Source: Syngnathus acus (Eukaryota; Chordata; Actinopteri; Syngnathiformes; Syngnathidae). Taken from it: a DNA stretch of 64,000 nucleotides. A program made the translations under genes and the position numbers. The notes beneath the pieces were generated by a model. The model saw nothing but the letters and a program-made list of their open reading frames with translations. It was not told the DNA's origin and made no database searches. Below are positions 49,500 through 63,827 of this stretch, in pieces (position 1 is the first letter of the stretch; every line of letters starts with the position of its first letter). The stretch is taken from the NCBI RefSeq assembly GCF_901709675.1, contig NC_051092.1:6638491-6702490 (forward strand). The letters are read 5' to 3'.

Positions 49500-49610
49500 T
49501 GTGGCGGCACAGTGACGCACTGGTTACCACGTCCGCCTTGCAGTTCAGCCATTGCGGGTTCCATTCCCGCTCCGGCCCACCTTGTGTTCTCCCCGTGCTT
49601 GTGTGGATTT
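49500..49610 (+). mobile_element. SINE-like head fragment
   Basis: GGCGGCACAGTGACGCACTG (A-box-like), then CCGCCTTGCAGTTCAG, GCGGGTTCCATTCCCGC (B-box-like) and GTTCTCCCCGTGC. This is the head of the common teleost SINE-like repeat and is truncated downstream. Confidence 0.75.
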
Positions 49611-50768
49611 TTGCAACATTCGTTCTCGATCTAAAGCCGTATGAAAGTTTTGAAACACTCCACCCTCAAACACACATAAAAGTGTATGGAAGTGAGTTGT
49701 GTCCAGTCAACTGTGTGAATATGAGACCAGACTGCATGCACATCAGAATTGTTCACGATGGTAACCGCAGATTATCTGACTAATTGATGAACCTCTTACT
49801 GCATCACCGGCTAGAACTGTTAAATCACTCATGCACTGTTTGGCCTGCAGCAAACATAGGCACAAATGGCCACTTTGAGGAACTAAAGTTGTCGGCTTTG
49901 TCTGTAAGCGTGATCAAGTAAATGAAAGAAAAATTACTGGGAATCAATGACATGAGTCTTTCTTTTTTGTAGAACTATTCCGAGCATATGCTCCAGCCTC
50001 AGGCCCAAATCCCCTGAAAAGTGCTTGTCAGCTGCTCACTCCATACAAGTCGGACAATTCCCCTGGCTTAAAAAAAATAGAAAATTGAATTCTTGTATTT
50101 CTGTGCCATGAATAATGGGATCATGTCAGGCACCCACAATTTACTTGTGTATTTTTTCACAAATCTGAATATTTTAGTCAAGCCTAACTGGTGTAATTAA
50201 TGGTTCATTGTAACTTAATATGTTTTGCCTTGTTGTGGCAATGACATTATGGATAAGCACGGTGTTTTTTAATTTTGATAATTTAACTCAAGATACTGGT
50301 GCAATTACTGCTACGACTATTACCCCGGCTTCTGTGTGAACACAAAACAACAATGGGACACGAAACTCATGTAGCCTGGAGGCCTAATAAAATTGGTGTC
50401 AAAGGATTTAGAAGCCAGTTGAGGTTTTCATTGACTGAATGGCTTTCATTCATCTCCGGTTGTACATTTTTCACTAAAAACGAAATCACATTTTATTGTA
50501 ATTAAAAAAAAAAAACACGTCTCAATGGCATCTCATACAGTAGCTGTTAGCTATAGCAAAGTAGGGAGGAGAATGCTATGATAATTGGAATGGTAAAGTC
50601 AAGTCCCGTGCCATGGCCAACTGTTTACAGAAGTTTAAAAATAAAGAGCTGCACTTCTGTTTTAGTCGAGGTTTGTTAGTCGGCACGATGTTTATGTTTA
50701 TGAAAGATGATATGAGATGTTACAAATAGATACAGAGTGGCAAAACAGTGAGCAGTAAGTGAAAATTC

Positions 50769-50861
50769 GTCCGTCCATCCGTCCATCCATCCATCCATCC
50801 ATCCATCCATCCATCCATCCATCCATCCATCCATCCATCCATCCATCCATCCATCCATCCA
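50769..50861. repeat. (ATCC)n tetranucleotide array
   Basis: About 23 units, with three GTCC variants at the left end. All repetitive Trp-Met-Asp-Gly open frames here are artefacts. Confidence 0.97.
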
Positions 50862-53635
50862 TATCTGTACTGTACAATACATCCACATTTACATCTGCTG
50901 GCTCCAGGTTGCAGGGCAACGAGTCTTAGCGCAGACTTCACAGTTTCTGAAACTGTCTCTGGATCCAAAGGAAAGACAAAAGGCCAGACCAAGGTCTGAC
51001 ATTGTTCCTAGGTTTTGCCCAAGGTCTTCTCCGAAGGTGTGACATGCATGGAATGTCTCACCAGGGAGGAGTCAGTGTCACCACAGCTGGTCACCCTTGA
51101 TGTGGAGGAGGAGCAGCTCACTTTCGGCTCAGTTTAACGACCAGAAAATAGCAATCCAAACACCTTGCCATTGTGCTTGGCAGATATAATAAAGGGATGG
51201 ATTGCCTCTAACAGCTGTTGAAATCGACCAATTAACGAATTGACAAAAATCAAAAGTACAGTTCCACACCACTGCAAAATAAAATCACAATAAAGAACAT
51301 CAATTCCTTTCCAACAGTGTAAATAACGAGTAAAGATTATTAGCCTTGGAATGAATATGTCACGTCTACACGGCCGGCCGGACACAGTAGTAGAATAAGT
51401 GGCTGCTTTATTCTCTCTTCAATCCAATTCAAATAGCATCAACATTACTTACCCAATCCACCAGATATTGTCATCTACGTATTGCTTCTCTTTTAATAAA
51501 ATGTCAACAGACTTCCATGTGTGTGGAGCAAACGAGCCCTTTCGGCTGCCCAACAACATGCCTGACCTAAATCAATGTAACAAATTACCCCTTTGGCTGC
51601 CTAAAAACATGCATGCTTTCGTGGTTAACGCGATTCCCAAATTCTGGACCCCAAAGTCTGCGTAAAATGGAGATTTAGGTGTATTTGGCTTTGGAACACA
51701 AGGATGTGCTATGTCTCTGAAGTCGCCATACAGTACATAATTTATTTCACAACTCGCATTGGCTGTTGAACATTAAACACAGAGTATGTGCCAGATGTTT
51801 GTAGTTCCCCTCATTGTTATTCGAGGACACACACACAGCAAAATTTGGCCTTCATTTTCCGGTGCGGATAATGCTGCGTCCCTGGAAATGGCCTAATAAA
51901 TATTTAAAATGCATCAATAACACAGAAAAGCTAATGACGCTACAGTGGCAAGGAGCTGACTCGGGATAACGTTCTCGAATCAGTTCTTTGAGGTCGGAGC
52001 GTGTGTTCGCTTATTGTTATGCTAGGTGTAATCCGCTCACGCTGTCAGCTCAAGCGAGACTGAAAACTGTCGCCTGAGTTGTCTGTACAACTATTTCTGT
52101 TCTTGCTGCACTAAAGCCTTAAGTAAATAATTAATGAGCCCAAAATCTTTCAAAGATATTGACAATGCAGTACTTTCACCATACCGCTGCTGCTTCTCTG
52201 CCGCTTAGGAAGGCCTTAGACAACTTTTCTCGTTTTCGCCTTCGTCGATGAAATGGAAAACTCAGAAATTGTTTCTACTCAAAAAAATACTACAAGCAAA
52301 ACAGACCCAAAGAGTTGCTTTTAAAAGTTTATTGTTTATTAAGAAAAAGGAGACTGGTTCTCGTTACTTGGACGACATCCGTCACTTACATCATTCCCAC
52401 ACACAAAAACGCAGACATATCAGTACAGAGCAGGGGAGCCGTGTCGATGTATGTATGTTTATTCTTGGTGTCAGACGGTGGCATCCCGTGGCTGACAGAC
52501 AAATTTGGAATGGCGCATGGTCTAGTAATTTAGTGTATCAGTTACAATGTTTGGTCAGCCAGTCTGTCTGTCTGTCTGTAAATTTGGCTGGCTGACTGTC
52601 CACTTTTTATTCATGTCTGGAACCGAGACACACAAACACGCACGCACACGCACGTACTGAAAAACACAAACAGAAGTTGATCTATTTAGATTCAAAACAA
52701 ACTGTATGCGAGAAAGAAATCACAACATGCAATCATGTCATCCATTTTGCAACATTATTATGAAACTCTTCGAATTAGACACCCTGCAACTATGCATTTT
52801 AGCAATGAAATTTGTTTATTCCTGTAATTACTAAAGAATATGTATGAGAGGCCTTCAGGGTCAGCATTCAGGATCTCACACACTACTGAATGATCTCATA
52901 TGACACACTGCTGAAACGTTTTTACAAAAACTACTTTTCTTTTTTTTAACTCACATACATGACTGAATTCCCTTCACTCAACTACTGAACGACACACAAT
53001 GGAAATGCATATCCGCACTGTCACCTGTCGCTCCCCCCAGGAGATCATACGGCTCACATGTATATGTAATGACTTGCTGTAGTGACTCCTGACGATACAA
53101 ACTGCACATTATAGCTCCACTTGTAAAACACTCTCACGCGCACTAATTAACACGCACTAATCTGTGTACACCCAGAGTATATGCGCACATACAAGAAATA
53201 TGCAAATTGCATTTGCCGTCCCTCTTTACTCCCATACCTTCATTCTGTAAATTCACTTACAGCTCTTTCAAACAATGATAAATCATAACGATCAAAAAAG
53301 GTGCAACATTCAACTTCTAAAACAGCAAAAGTAGCTCTGTCTCCTTTAGGTTGACAGACGCTGAGTTTAAGGTTAACTTTAACGCCCTCATGCGGCGATA
53401 TACAAAAAGACACCCTACAAAGCAGCGTTTCTCATGGTAAATTGACGCAGAAAAATAAAATGATTTCAATTCTAATTGAAATCAGACACTTTTAAATTTA
53501 CAAAGGACCAGTGCATGAACAAGAAACGGAGAAATTGTTTTATTAGTTTGAACGTGACCTAGATTTAATGCCGTTTAATCACCCTTCCACCAGAAAAAAA
53601 AAATAATTTGAAAAAAAAAAATCAAGTAGTCAATT

Positions 53636-53695
53636 TTGCCTACTTATCCTGTTCAGGGTCATGAGTGCATCAATCTGTCTGTCCATCTATCCCAT
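53636..53695 (-). mobile_element. Short SINE-like tail remnant
   Basis: CTTATCCTGTTCAGGGTCATG resembles the reverse complement of the tail module. Very short and uncertain. Confidence 0.35.
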
Positions 53696-54647
53696 GCTGG
53701 ATTGGTCATCAGTCAATCACATATGCACAGACATCAATAAATTTGTTAGTTTATAAATTGGACCCTGAAAATTGGGTACATTTGACCCAATTTTGGTATG
53801 TGTGTGTGTGTGTTTGTGTATGTATGTTTCTGTGTGTGGTACATGACTTGGGTACATCATCAAATGCGTGTTCAATTATATAAACAAATTAAAGTGCAGT
53901 GTCTGAGAATTCTGAGCTGGCTGGTATCCTAGCAACAGAAGGTTAGTGCTGTGGTGCTATAAATATCCATTTGATGTGTGTGCGTGTGTGTGTCTATGTG
54001 GGTGGTGCGGATGTGTGTGAGTTAGTAGCTGCAAAGACAGTATCTTTTTTCTGCACGAACAATATTCATTGAGTCTTGAAGCTAACTATCTGTCTGGTTA
54101 ATTAAGTGCCACCGGTGTTTCTCCTCGTCCAGAATGAGAAGGACGAATAGAGCTGGGTGACAGAAATATGATGAATGAGAATGAAACAGGCACGGTGGTG
54201 TCAAAAAGGACAGGCCTGCAGCAGAGAGCAAAAAGCTGAAATACACTGTGAGGTTGTTTTTATATTAATCATCTCCATGTACAGATTGGCTTGTGTAACA
54301 TTTGTCGTTTTAAAATGGACGTGGGATTAGATGTACTCTGTTCAATTAATAATGTCCTTTTCTGCTTTTAATTTTGTTTAGGGCTTCAGAGAGGGCCTGG
54401 CTAGCTCACCACATTCACATGCACAGTAATAAAATTTGACCAAACGTGCATGTCTTGATCTGGTTTCTTGTCTTTGCATGTGAGGCATGGCATAAAACAA
54501 TACAGACAAGAAAACTGGGCGTGGTGGTGCTATGTCCACGTTCCACCACTAGATAGAGCACCTCATCTATAAGAAAAGGGCAGAGATGGGCAGACAGAAA
54601 AAGAGGAAAGGAAGTGCAGAGGCCTGGAGGAAAAATTTAAACCGTAT

Positions 54648-54804
54648 TATCCATCCATCCATCCATCCATCCATCCATCCATCCATCCATCCATCCATCC
54701 ATCCATCCATCCATCCATCCATCCATCCATCCATCCATCCATCCATCCATCCATCCATCCATCCATCCATCCATCCATCCATCCATCCATCCATCCATCC
54801 ATCC
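54648..54804. repeat. (ATCC)n tetranucleotide array, about 39 units
   Basis: An apparently pure ATCC array of about 156 bp, the longest microsatellite in the window. Confidence 0.98.
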
Positions 54805-56254
54805 TTTGCATATTTCGTCCGTGTTGTGCTCCACAACAGTCATATTAAGAAGACAGAATGGTCATTACGTGTGAATGAGCGTGAATAGTTGTCGTCCATT
54901 CCAGGGTTCTTGCTGCTGGGTTCATCACCACCACCATCATCATCATTGCAGCAATAAAGATATGCAAGAATTGATTTTGAATGCCACCCTTTCAGTTTTG
55001 AAATGAATTTTGACTGTATTGCACTGTCAACAGGATGAATCAACTGATAATCCAATTGAAATTACAGTAATATGTAAGATGTTTGTGTGGTGCGTTTCAG
55101 CAACGTAATGTGGTTAAAAATGTTCAAGCAACAGACATTTCCCAAGTAATTAGAAAGAACACGGAATGTGATTGAAATCTCTTCTTTCCACCAGCACTCA
55201 TTTTGTCTCTGTCACTCACATTTTCTCTGTGTGTGCCTTGAAGCCAGTAAACCGACCTTTTCCTTGCAGCAAGTGTTCCGCCATTGACAATGAAAGGCTC
55301 AGCTTTTGTCAGACACATCCGCCCAGCTCTGCCTCCTATTGCTCCACATTATTTGTGTCTGTCAGGCTTCAGCTTCTTTCTCTTCTGTGGGTTACACTTC
55401 ATCTCGTATGATCTGGAGAAAAACAAGTCTCATCTCAGTTCTTGCCTTTGCATGATTCCCCTCTGCTTGGGTTGCTTTGGGGGAACTGCACTCCAGCAAT
55501 TTGACTTATCTTGGGTTCACTGAGAACTAACTCGGGAGCAGAAGTGAATGTCAGGGTGATTGATTGGTGATAGGTTGCATCCACTTTACATTCGGACAAA
55601 TGTACAACTTCATAATGACATGCTGTAGAGAAAACAGACACTGAAGAGCTTGTACGTACATTATACTGATTCTCTGCATTTGAGAAAGTTCATCTGATAT
55701 TCTAAAGCAAAACTATGTCTGTAAATCCTCAGAACACTAGTTTGAATCACTACAGTAAAATAGAGAGTGACACCTGTGTGACTATTATTGCCCTGGATTT
55801 GACAACTGATGTAAATTAAAGTTTCTATTTTGTTTTATTTTGATACACAAGACACAGTAACTTCTGAATCCCTCGAGCAAAATGAAATCCATCAGCAAAT
55901 ACAAAATACAAAGAAGAGAAAAAACTCAATGTTATCTGCCGGTAACTTTCATTCGCATTATTTGGACAGAGTTGGATTCAACCGACTTCTGGTTACCGAT
56001 CGATCTACTCTACCGCCTGAGCCACAGCCGCCACACTATAGTTTGAAAAAGATTTGCAAGTCATTGTTTTCTGTTTTTATTCACGTTCCAACTTTGTTGG
56101 AATAAGGGTATATACTTCAACCTTCTATCACCTGTTTGTTTGTGACGGTTGTATCGGTCAGGCTGCCACAATGGCCAACTAGGGTGAACAATAACACCAG
56201 CGCTCATTTGGAGTTCATGAAAAATGTGGAGAAGAACCTGCAGCACTCTGAAAA

Positions 56255-56400
56255 AACACCAGCCATCCATTTTCTGCTCTGCTTGTCCTCATTAAGGTCA
56301 CGGGTGAGCTGGACTCAATCCCAGATGCCTTTGGGTGAGAGGCAGTGTATGCCCTGGATTGGTTGCCATTTCCTACGGGGCACATATAAACAAACAACCA
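56255..56400 (-). mobile_element. SINE-like tail (reverse)
   Basis: CCATCCATTTTCTGCTCTGC, then GTCACGGGTGAGCTGGA, GGCAGTGTATGCCCTGGATT and GGTTGCC. This is the reversed tail module with its usual order. Confidence 0.75.
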
Positions 56401-57276
56401 TTCACATTCATGTTCACACATACAGTCCCTCGATGGAGAAAAATAATTTGCTCACACTGCTCTTGAAATAGCATCAATTTGCTTCTGCTCTCAACGAAAT
56501 GAACAACATGAATAAAGCGTTATTCTGGCTTTAAACTGCTATATTGACCAAGTAACACAGTCACAATTTTGTTTGGGTTGGACTAAATGGATGCCAATTG
56601 TTTGAGTTGACGCAAACTTGACACAAACCCTAAGGCAGGACTGAAAAGGACTGTAGGTGGAAATAACCACCCCCACTCAGATTCATGTGGGGATGCAACC
56701 TACGTTGTCTACATGCAAACAAGAGAACTGCTAGAGCGTCACTGACTTACATTATTTCTAGTATTTCCCAAATCACTGGTAAGATAAATGATTCCCCTGC
56801 TGTCATTGCAGTAAGTTTGGGCTGCCTACTGTCGAGCGCCCTCTGGAAAGCAACGAGCGCTCATTAAAACGCAATTAATGAGCAGCAGTGTTTCATTAAT
56901 GTGATGTGGCTTGATCCTCAATCTTATTTTAGACATGGTGCAAAAGGTAATTGTTATCTTGAAGGGTTTTGGTTCACAAATGATGATGCTACCGACCCAT
57001 CACACATGACAGTATTTTTTACAGCTTTACAAAAGGAATACCAATCTACCATGAACAAAATGGGCACGCTGCTGAGGGAATGGTCCCAGTTGACCTCAGT
57101 CATGGCCAATCAAAACAGTTCCACTCATTCTCTCTAAATGCGCCGACCTAGTCTCGTACTACAGTCTTGACATGGAGAGAGCATATCTGCACTGCCAAGT
57201 GGCCACTTGGAAACTGCCTCCAGCCATGCCAGCCAGTGGGATGATTCTAGAAATGTAATATTGATAACAATACTAA

Positions 57277-57692
57277 TACCGTATTTTCCGGACTATAAGG
57301 CACACCTAAAAACCTAAAATTTCCTCAAAAGCCTACAGTGCGCCTTATAGTCCGGTGCGCCTTATATATGGACCAAACTCCTAAATTTAAACTGGCCCGA
57401 AGCATTGTGTCATGAAATCAATCATAAGTGGCCCACTGAAGACTATGAATCATGAATCAAAAAGACTATGGATCATTATTTTGTGATTATAAAGTAATTT
57501 GTTGCGTCTGAAGTTGAAATAAAAAAGATCAAATGGAGAATGATTTGATTTGGATTAAAAATCTGACATGATGCATTAATGGTGCGCCTTATAGTCCGGT
57601 GCGCCTTATATAAGGACAACGTTTTAAAATGGGCCATTCATTGAAGGTGCGCCTTATGGTCCGGTGCGCCTTATAGTCCGCAAAATACGGTA
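57277..57692. mobile_element. MITE with TACCGTATTTT inverted ends
   Basis: A 416-bp element starts TACCGTATTTTCCGGACTAT and ends with its near-complement (ATAGTCCGCAAAATACGGTA). The interior repeats the module GTGCGCCTTATAGTCCG several times (near 57338, 57582 and 57647) around a non-coding AT-rich core. The terminal TA may be the target duplication, as in Tc1/mariner-type elements. Confidence 0.88.
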
Positions 57693-58369
57693 ATGTGATC
57701 AATATATTGATCTGTTCAACAATTTCAAGGTTTTGATTTCAAATTTAGATATTTACGAACGAAAGCCATCTGATCTCTTCCATAAATATTGGCCAGCTTG
57801 GTATTTGTGTTGTTTAGCTTGACTTTTTGCCACTAAATTGGTGATCTTTTGGACACATTTCCAATGACGCATTCTCTGCTGCTCTAACACACCCAGCTCT
57901 ACAAAAACATCTATGACTCCATTCAAATGAGAAGGTTCAAGCGGCAAAATGTGACATGTTGCTTACATGAGCCAAAATACTTTACTACAGCAATTTTTCC
58001 ACATTGCATTTCTACTTCCACAAGAATTCATTTACTTGCCTGTTAGATCTTCTGGTTTTTAAGGTGATGAAAATCGTTCTTGCCTTTGACCCTGTCCTTG
58101 GTGTCTCACCTGCATGAGAAATGGCCACCTTCACCAACAGGGTAATTTCAGTTAGACACGAAATAGGCTGTGCAAATGTATAATTCCTGATCTCTGCTGT
58201 ATGTTAAGTTTTAAATAGTGGAAAAAGTGCTGTATTTTTCACTTTCTCATACCTGATCTCATCAGTGTAGTCATGACCTCAACGCCATCAAGACACTCTT
58301 GGGAACCTGTTGCAGGTGCAAAGGGGGTCCCAACTCTATATTTTAGCTCCTGTACAGTACACAGTATGC

Positions 58370-58408
58370 ATAACCAACTGTCACAAAGGTACTGGGACAG
58401 TTGGCTAT
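58370..58408. repeat. Short hairpin
   Basis: Arms ATAACCAACTGTC (58370-58382) and GACAGTTGGCTAT (58396-58408) pair over 13 bp with one mismatch, around a 13-base loop. It may be part of a decayed foldback transposon. Confidence 0.75.
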
Positions 58409-58832
58409 GTTTGTGCATAACATTGAGAGGGTTTATACACAAAAGACAAATCAGTGAGTTTTTCTTGTAGTCATGAAAACAGTGGCTTTTAATGTAAACA
58501 CTACATTCGATTGTTTTTTCCATCACGGACATCCCACATGAAATAACAACCATTCACTAAGAGGAGAGAGAGAGAGAATAAGCTGCACAGAAAAAAAGCA
58601 TTCACTGATTTGAGAACAGAAATCAGAAAAAAAACAAATGAAAGTATCAAGAACAGAATGCAAAAAAAAAAAAGCTATATAATGTCATTATACACACTTG
58701 CTTTCTCTTTTTAAAACTTTAAATCAAGACAAGAAAGAGAGGGCTACATTGAAAGACTGATGAAGGCTAACATAGACATGGATAGGTAAGAAATTTTGAT
58801 ATTCACGTATTTATGTGTGAGTGTAAATCTGC

Positions 58833-58855
58833 ATGTGTGTGTGTGTGTGTGTGTG
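58833..58855. repeat. (TG)n microsatellite
   Basis: About eleven TG units downstream of gnao1. Confidence 0.9.
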
Positions 58856-59287
58856 CGTGGCAACTGTGCTTTTCTTTGTAGACCTGAAAGGTGTGTCAAA
58901 TGAATAAGTAACAGGGGAAGGAGGAAAAAGAGGATGGTTTTACATCGCCATGTAAGAACATGCGGCATCACTAACAAGCGGACGCAGCAAGAAACCTGTT
59001 CCCCGTGAAAGAACAGTAATTTTTTCTGAAATAATAAAAAATAGATATCGTTATCATATAATTTAATCGTTCCGAGTCAGGCTAAATGCGTTCTAATGCA
59101 GGGAAACAGGCAAAACAGTAACGATAGAGAAGATGGGGCACAGTTCCAAGCAAATACAAATTGTTTTTTGAGATCACCGTGGCTCCTAATCAGCTTGTTG
59201 TCTAGCTGGAACAAATTGCAAAATGTGTTTTATTTTACAAAAGGGAGATATATAGAGGGGAAAAAAAACTGTAGCTACAAAGCACAG

Positions 59288-59929
59288 GAAATATTGTAGA
59301 ATATTACAGGACCATGGTGACCATTATGTAATACTCATGTTCATTTCTGTCACAGGTGTGATTTTTAAAAATCAATTTTTTTTTCTTAAACAGTTTGACA
59401 TTGATGTTGCTGCAAGAATTTCCCCAAAAATCTATAACAGTGTCTTTCCAGCTTTCAAAACCTTAATCGTCATAACTGTTTATACAGTAGCTGGTTGAAT
59501 CCAAGAACAAACCATCTGTCTCCTAAGCACGGCACTGAATCAATTGCAGCGGGACTCTTCTGGTTGTCTCACAAGACAATTTGTCTCTAATCCAAGCGGG
59601 CTTCATCAGAAATATTGTAGAATATTACAGGACCATGGTGACCATTATGTAATACTCATGTTCATTTCTGTCACAGGTGTGATTTTTAAAAATCAATTTT
59701 TTTTTCTTAAACAGTTTGACATTGATGTTGCTGCAAGAATTTCCCCAAAAATCTATAACAGTGTCTTTCCAGCTTTCAAAACCTTAATCGTCATAACTGT
59801 TTATACAGTAGCTGGTTGAATCCAAGAACAAACCATCTGTCTCCTAAGCACGGCACTGAATCAATTGCAGCGGGACTCTTCTGGTTGTCTCACAAGACAA
59901 TTTGTCTCTAATCCAAGCGGGCTTCATCA
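59288..59929. repeat. Perfect 321-bp tandem duplication
   Basis: Copy 1 (59288-59608) and copy 2 (59609-59929) appear identical base for base, including a nine-T tract. Each ends in CAATTTGTCTCTAATCCAAG and CGGGCTTCATCA, which resembles a dispersed teleost repeat module. The copies encode the same short open frame. Confidence 0.93.
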
Positions 59930-61214
59930 GTTCATACATATATGGGCTAAGGGGCGACAACAAATGTCTTCAAAGAGAACCCCAACAGTCGGGGGTCGCC
60001 TTGACAATGAAATGACCCCGATGAGAATCTTCGCAGCTATCTCTCTCCCTAAATCACTGCACTTATCCTGCCAATTCATTTTAATAAATATATTTTATCC
60101 AAAGTGCTTTTCTTCGGTTTTCCATTTTTAATGACTTTTTAAAAACTATTAACAATATGCGTGTGGATCTTATTTTCTTCCAGTTTTGGAGTAACTGGTC
60201 ACTTTATACAAAGGCTGGAGTAATATCATGCTATACATGTCAAGAGCGGGGAGGGAGAGAGGGTTTATGACAACCTCACCCCCACCTCACCTCCAATAAT
60301 AGCCGTATGCCATGGGTGCCATGCATGGATGGACGTGAAAGACGTAAAGGCAAGACGGTGCATACTGTAAATGTGGAGAAAGAGAGACCCATAGATAGAG
60401 TATGTCTGGGATAGAATGTGATCATCAATAAATTAATTCATTAACCATTTTCAAACCAAGACCAAACTTCCTTACATTGAGAATATTAGTAGAGGTTATA
60501 ATAGTGAGAAAGGTAGTTATAACGTGTACTCACTTCTAAAGGCATTACTATCTACAGTACAGTACCTGCATGTGTCACCTGGCACTGCTTCCCATTGGCT
60601 GTCAGGCTAAAGCCAGCTTAGGAAACACTTCCTGTCCATGCCAGGACTCCTTGTGGAACAGTAAAGTCATACTAGTTGGACAGAAAATGTCCAACAAAGG
60701 TCTCCAAAGTGTCTCTGCTAATGTAAACAAAAGACCAATGTTAAATTAATCTGTGTTTAACAGCTTCATTAGGTCTTGGGTGTTTTTCAAAGGTTTTGAT
60801 TGGCTGACCTGTTTGATATAGTGATAGACATTTTCACATATTTATTTAAAATCGTTCCTACATAAGCACTACTGTTGCAAGAAACAAAATAATATACAAC
60901 AAATGTGTCAGGTGAGACAAACTGTGGATACAAATCTGTGTACAGGCTGTTGATGTAATAAATATAGACATTATCAACAAAAACAAAAGACAATCCATAT
61001 CCAAGGTCATAAAAAAAGATGTTTTGTTAGCAACATAAGACACCACAGGAAAAAAAAAATGATTAGAAGAGAGACTTTCATCAAATTTGTTCAAGACGGT
61101 TTCAAGGCTGCAGAGTTTTGTGTTTTCTTCCAAAACACATTGGTTTGTCTGCTTGTCAGCAGGGCAGAGAACATTGGTGGGGAAGCAATGGACAAACTAA
61201 TCCATTGTTAGTTT

Positions 61215-61216
<2 letters not shown>

Positions 61217-61263
<47 letters not shown>
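61217..61263. repeat. (TA)n microsatellite
   Basis: About 23 TA units in the presumed gnao1 3' UTR or just beyond it, followed by more TA-rich DNA to 61320. Confidence 0.95.
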
Positions 61264-61269
<6 letters not shown>

Positions 61270-61502
61270 ACATATATATACATATATAGTGTATTTATAT
61301 ATGTATGTCTAATATATTTTTTATTATCCTCATTAATATATACCTAGCTGCATTTTTCTTCATCTTTTTTTATTCAGCATCGTTAGCATCATCATTTCCA
61401 CAGCAGTGTCAGAAGAGACGGGTTGAGCAGGAGGACAAAGTGGAAGAGGACAGGTAAGGAAAAAGGAAGGGGCGGGTAGGTGGGGGTATTACATGGATGT
61501 GC

Positions 61503-62201
<699 letters not shown>

Positions 62202-62487
62202 CTGTGGAAGAGAAGACAAAGTTGAGTTTTCCATATGTATGCAAAGATTTGTAAGACAATGGAAGACGGATACTCTTTTTGGGTTAAAACCCCCCAAAAA
62301 TAATCACACCAAGTTAAAAAAAGGCAAAAATAATTTTCACACATCAAGTTATTCAAGTTGTGCTTTATTGTAATTTCAATGCATTTCCAATACAATGTCA
62401 AAAAATTCCATCACAAGGCATACAGTATTAGTGGTGGTTAAGGAATAAGGAGTAAGACCCTAAGCAAAGACTGACACTACACTTTTT

Positions 62488-62590
62488 CCATCCGTCCATC
62501 CATCCGTCCGTCCGTCCATCCGTCCGTCCGTCCGTCCGTCCGTCCGTCCGTCCGTCCATCCATCCATCCATCCATCCATCCATCCATCCA
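62488..62590. repeat. Mixed (GTCC/ATCC)n array
   Basis: About 25 tetranucleotide units. A core of GTCC units is flanked by ATCC units, with a pure ATCC right end. Confidence 0.95.
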
Positions 62591-63827
62591 AAAATTGTTT
62601 CATAATAAACTTTATGGAAAAATTAATTCAATTATTCGATTAATCGAATAGAACAATCGATAGAATCAATAGAATAATCGATAGAACAATAGAAAAATGT
62701 TCTTTTGTGACAGGCTGATGGCCCTAATGTCAATAAAACCCACTCTTAACTTTTGGGGAGAGTTTTCTCACAAACCTTTCCATTTGTCAACAAATAAGAG
62801 AATAAAGGTCAGTGAAAAAGCACAATGGTGTCATAATTACTGTATTCTCAAATTGTAGGCCCCATCTAATTGTATGCGTGTATTACATGGATCACATGTT
62901 TACGATGTCACGCACAGAAGAAACTTTACTGTATTGCTTTAGACAAAGTCAGAAGCAAGACAAAGCAGTGGGTTGCCTCCCACCATGAAAAATGAAATTG
63001 TAGGCAAGAAAATTTCACTGACTCATCAACTGTGATTTATCTTCTTAGACATTTAAAAGATAGAACGGCAACATAAGGGATGCACAGCGACACAGAATGA
63101 ACCAGAGAACAATGAAGCCAACACCTGGCTACACAATAACAACAGCTGCACAAACAAAATGAGGAGGCGCTGCATGCATATTGCATAGCAATATCAGGTC
63201 ACATTTCCAAGGCAGCGCACATGTCTATGAAATTAACTATTTCATATCTTGATTTATTTTTATCTGGAACATTGTCATGGCATTTTGAAACTACATAGCT
63301 GTGTTCAAGGCTTTGTGTGTTGACAGCCAGCGTGTGTGGAAAGGATGGACAAGTGCCTTCTGGGTCGTTAATCCACTCATATTATTGGCTCACGTTGTCT
63401 CTCACACAACACTTTCTAGTGCCAGTATATACTAGACCCATGCAAAAACACACTTCCCTACATAATTCACACACACACGCACGCACACTGGAACCGCAAA
63501 CACATCCACAAAGCAAGCTGATCAACAGCCTAAGGCTGCTCAGTGATTCTAATTAGGACGCGCCATGTTTGGGAGCGGGAGACGTCATCTACCTGGTTCT
63601 TAAAATAGAAATTTAGATCTAAGCAGACCGGCCTTTAAAAAAAATGAATAAAATGGAATTTAAACTTTTAGTATGAAAGTTAATAAGGGATATAAGATCT
63701 GCTATATTCTAGGTGTGACATGCATGTTAATGTCATGCACACTGGCCTTTTTAAATGAATATGTCATGCAAGTTTTTCAGTTGGTTGGGAACGAAGCAGC
63801 AGAAGCAGCTGAGCTCCAATCTATTGT

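Larger units (their letters stand above)
48218..61502. other. cbfb-gnao1 intergenic region
   Basis: A 13-kb gene-poor interval holds the cbfb promoter at its left and the gnao1 3' UTR at its right. No conserved exon is recognised on either strand, and gnao1 alpha-o2-type exons are absent. It contains CT, TTA, ATCC and TA arrays, a SINE head, a reversed SINE tail, a MITE (57277) and a 321-bp tandem duplication (59288). Confidence 0.6.

Noticed and set aside
54648-54804. CRISPR-like array
   Set aside because: It is a simple 4-base tandem repeat without spacers in a vertebrate genome.
54567-54888. Long repetitive WMDG or HPSI open frames
   Set aside because: They are translations of the ATCC tetranucleotide array. 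The same applies at 50676-50992.
58239-58553. A 104-residue minus-strand frame as a possible gnao1 alternative exon
   Set aside because: The peptide has no G-alpha motifs (NKKD, TCAT or GCGLY), and it overlaps a hairpin-containing repeat.
62634-62649. Perfect palindrome ATTCGATTAATCGAAT as a regulatory operator
   Set aside because: It sits in simple AT/CGAT-rich sequence with nearby variants of AATCGATAGAA, so low complexity explains it.
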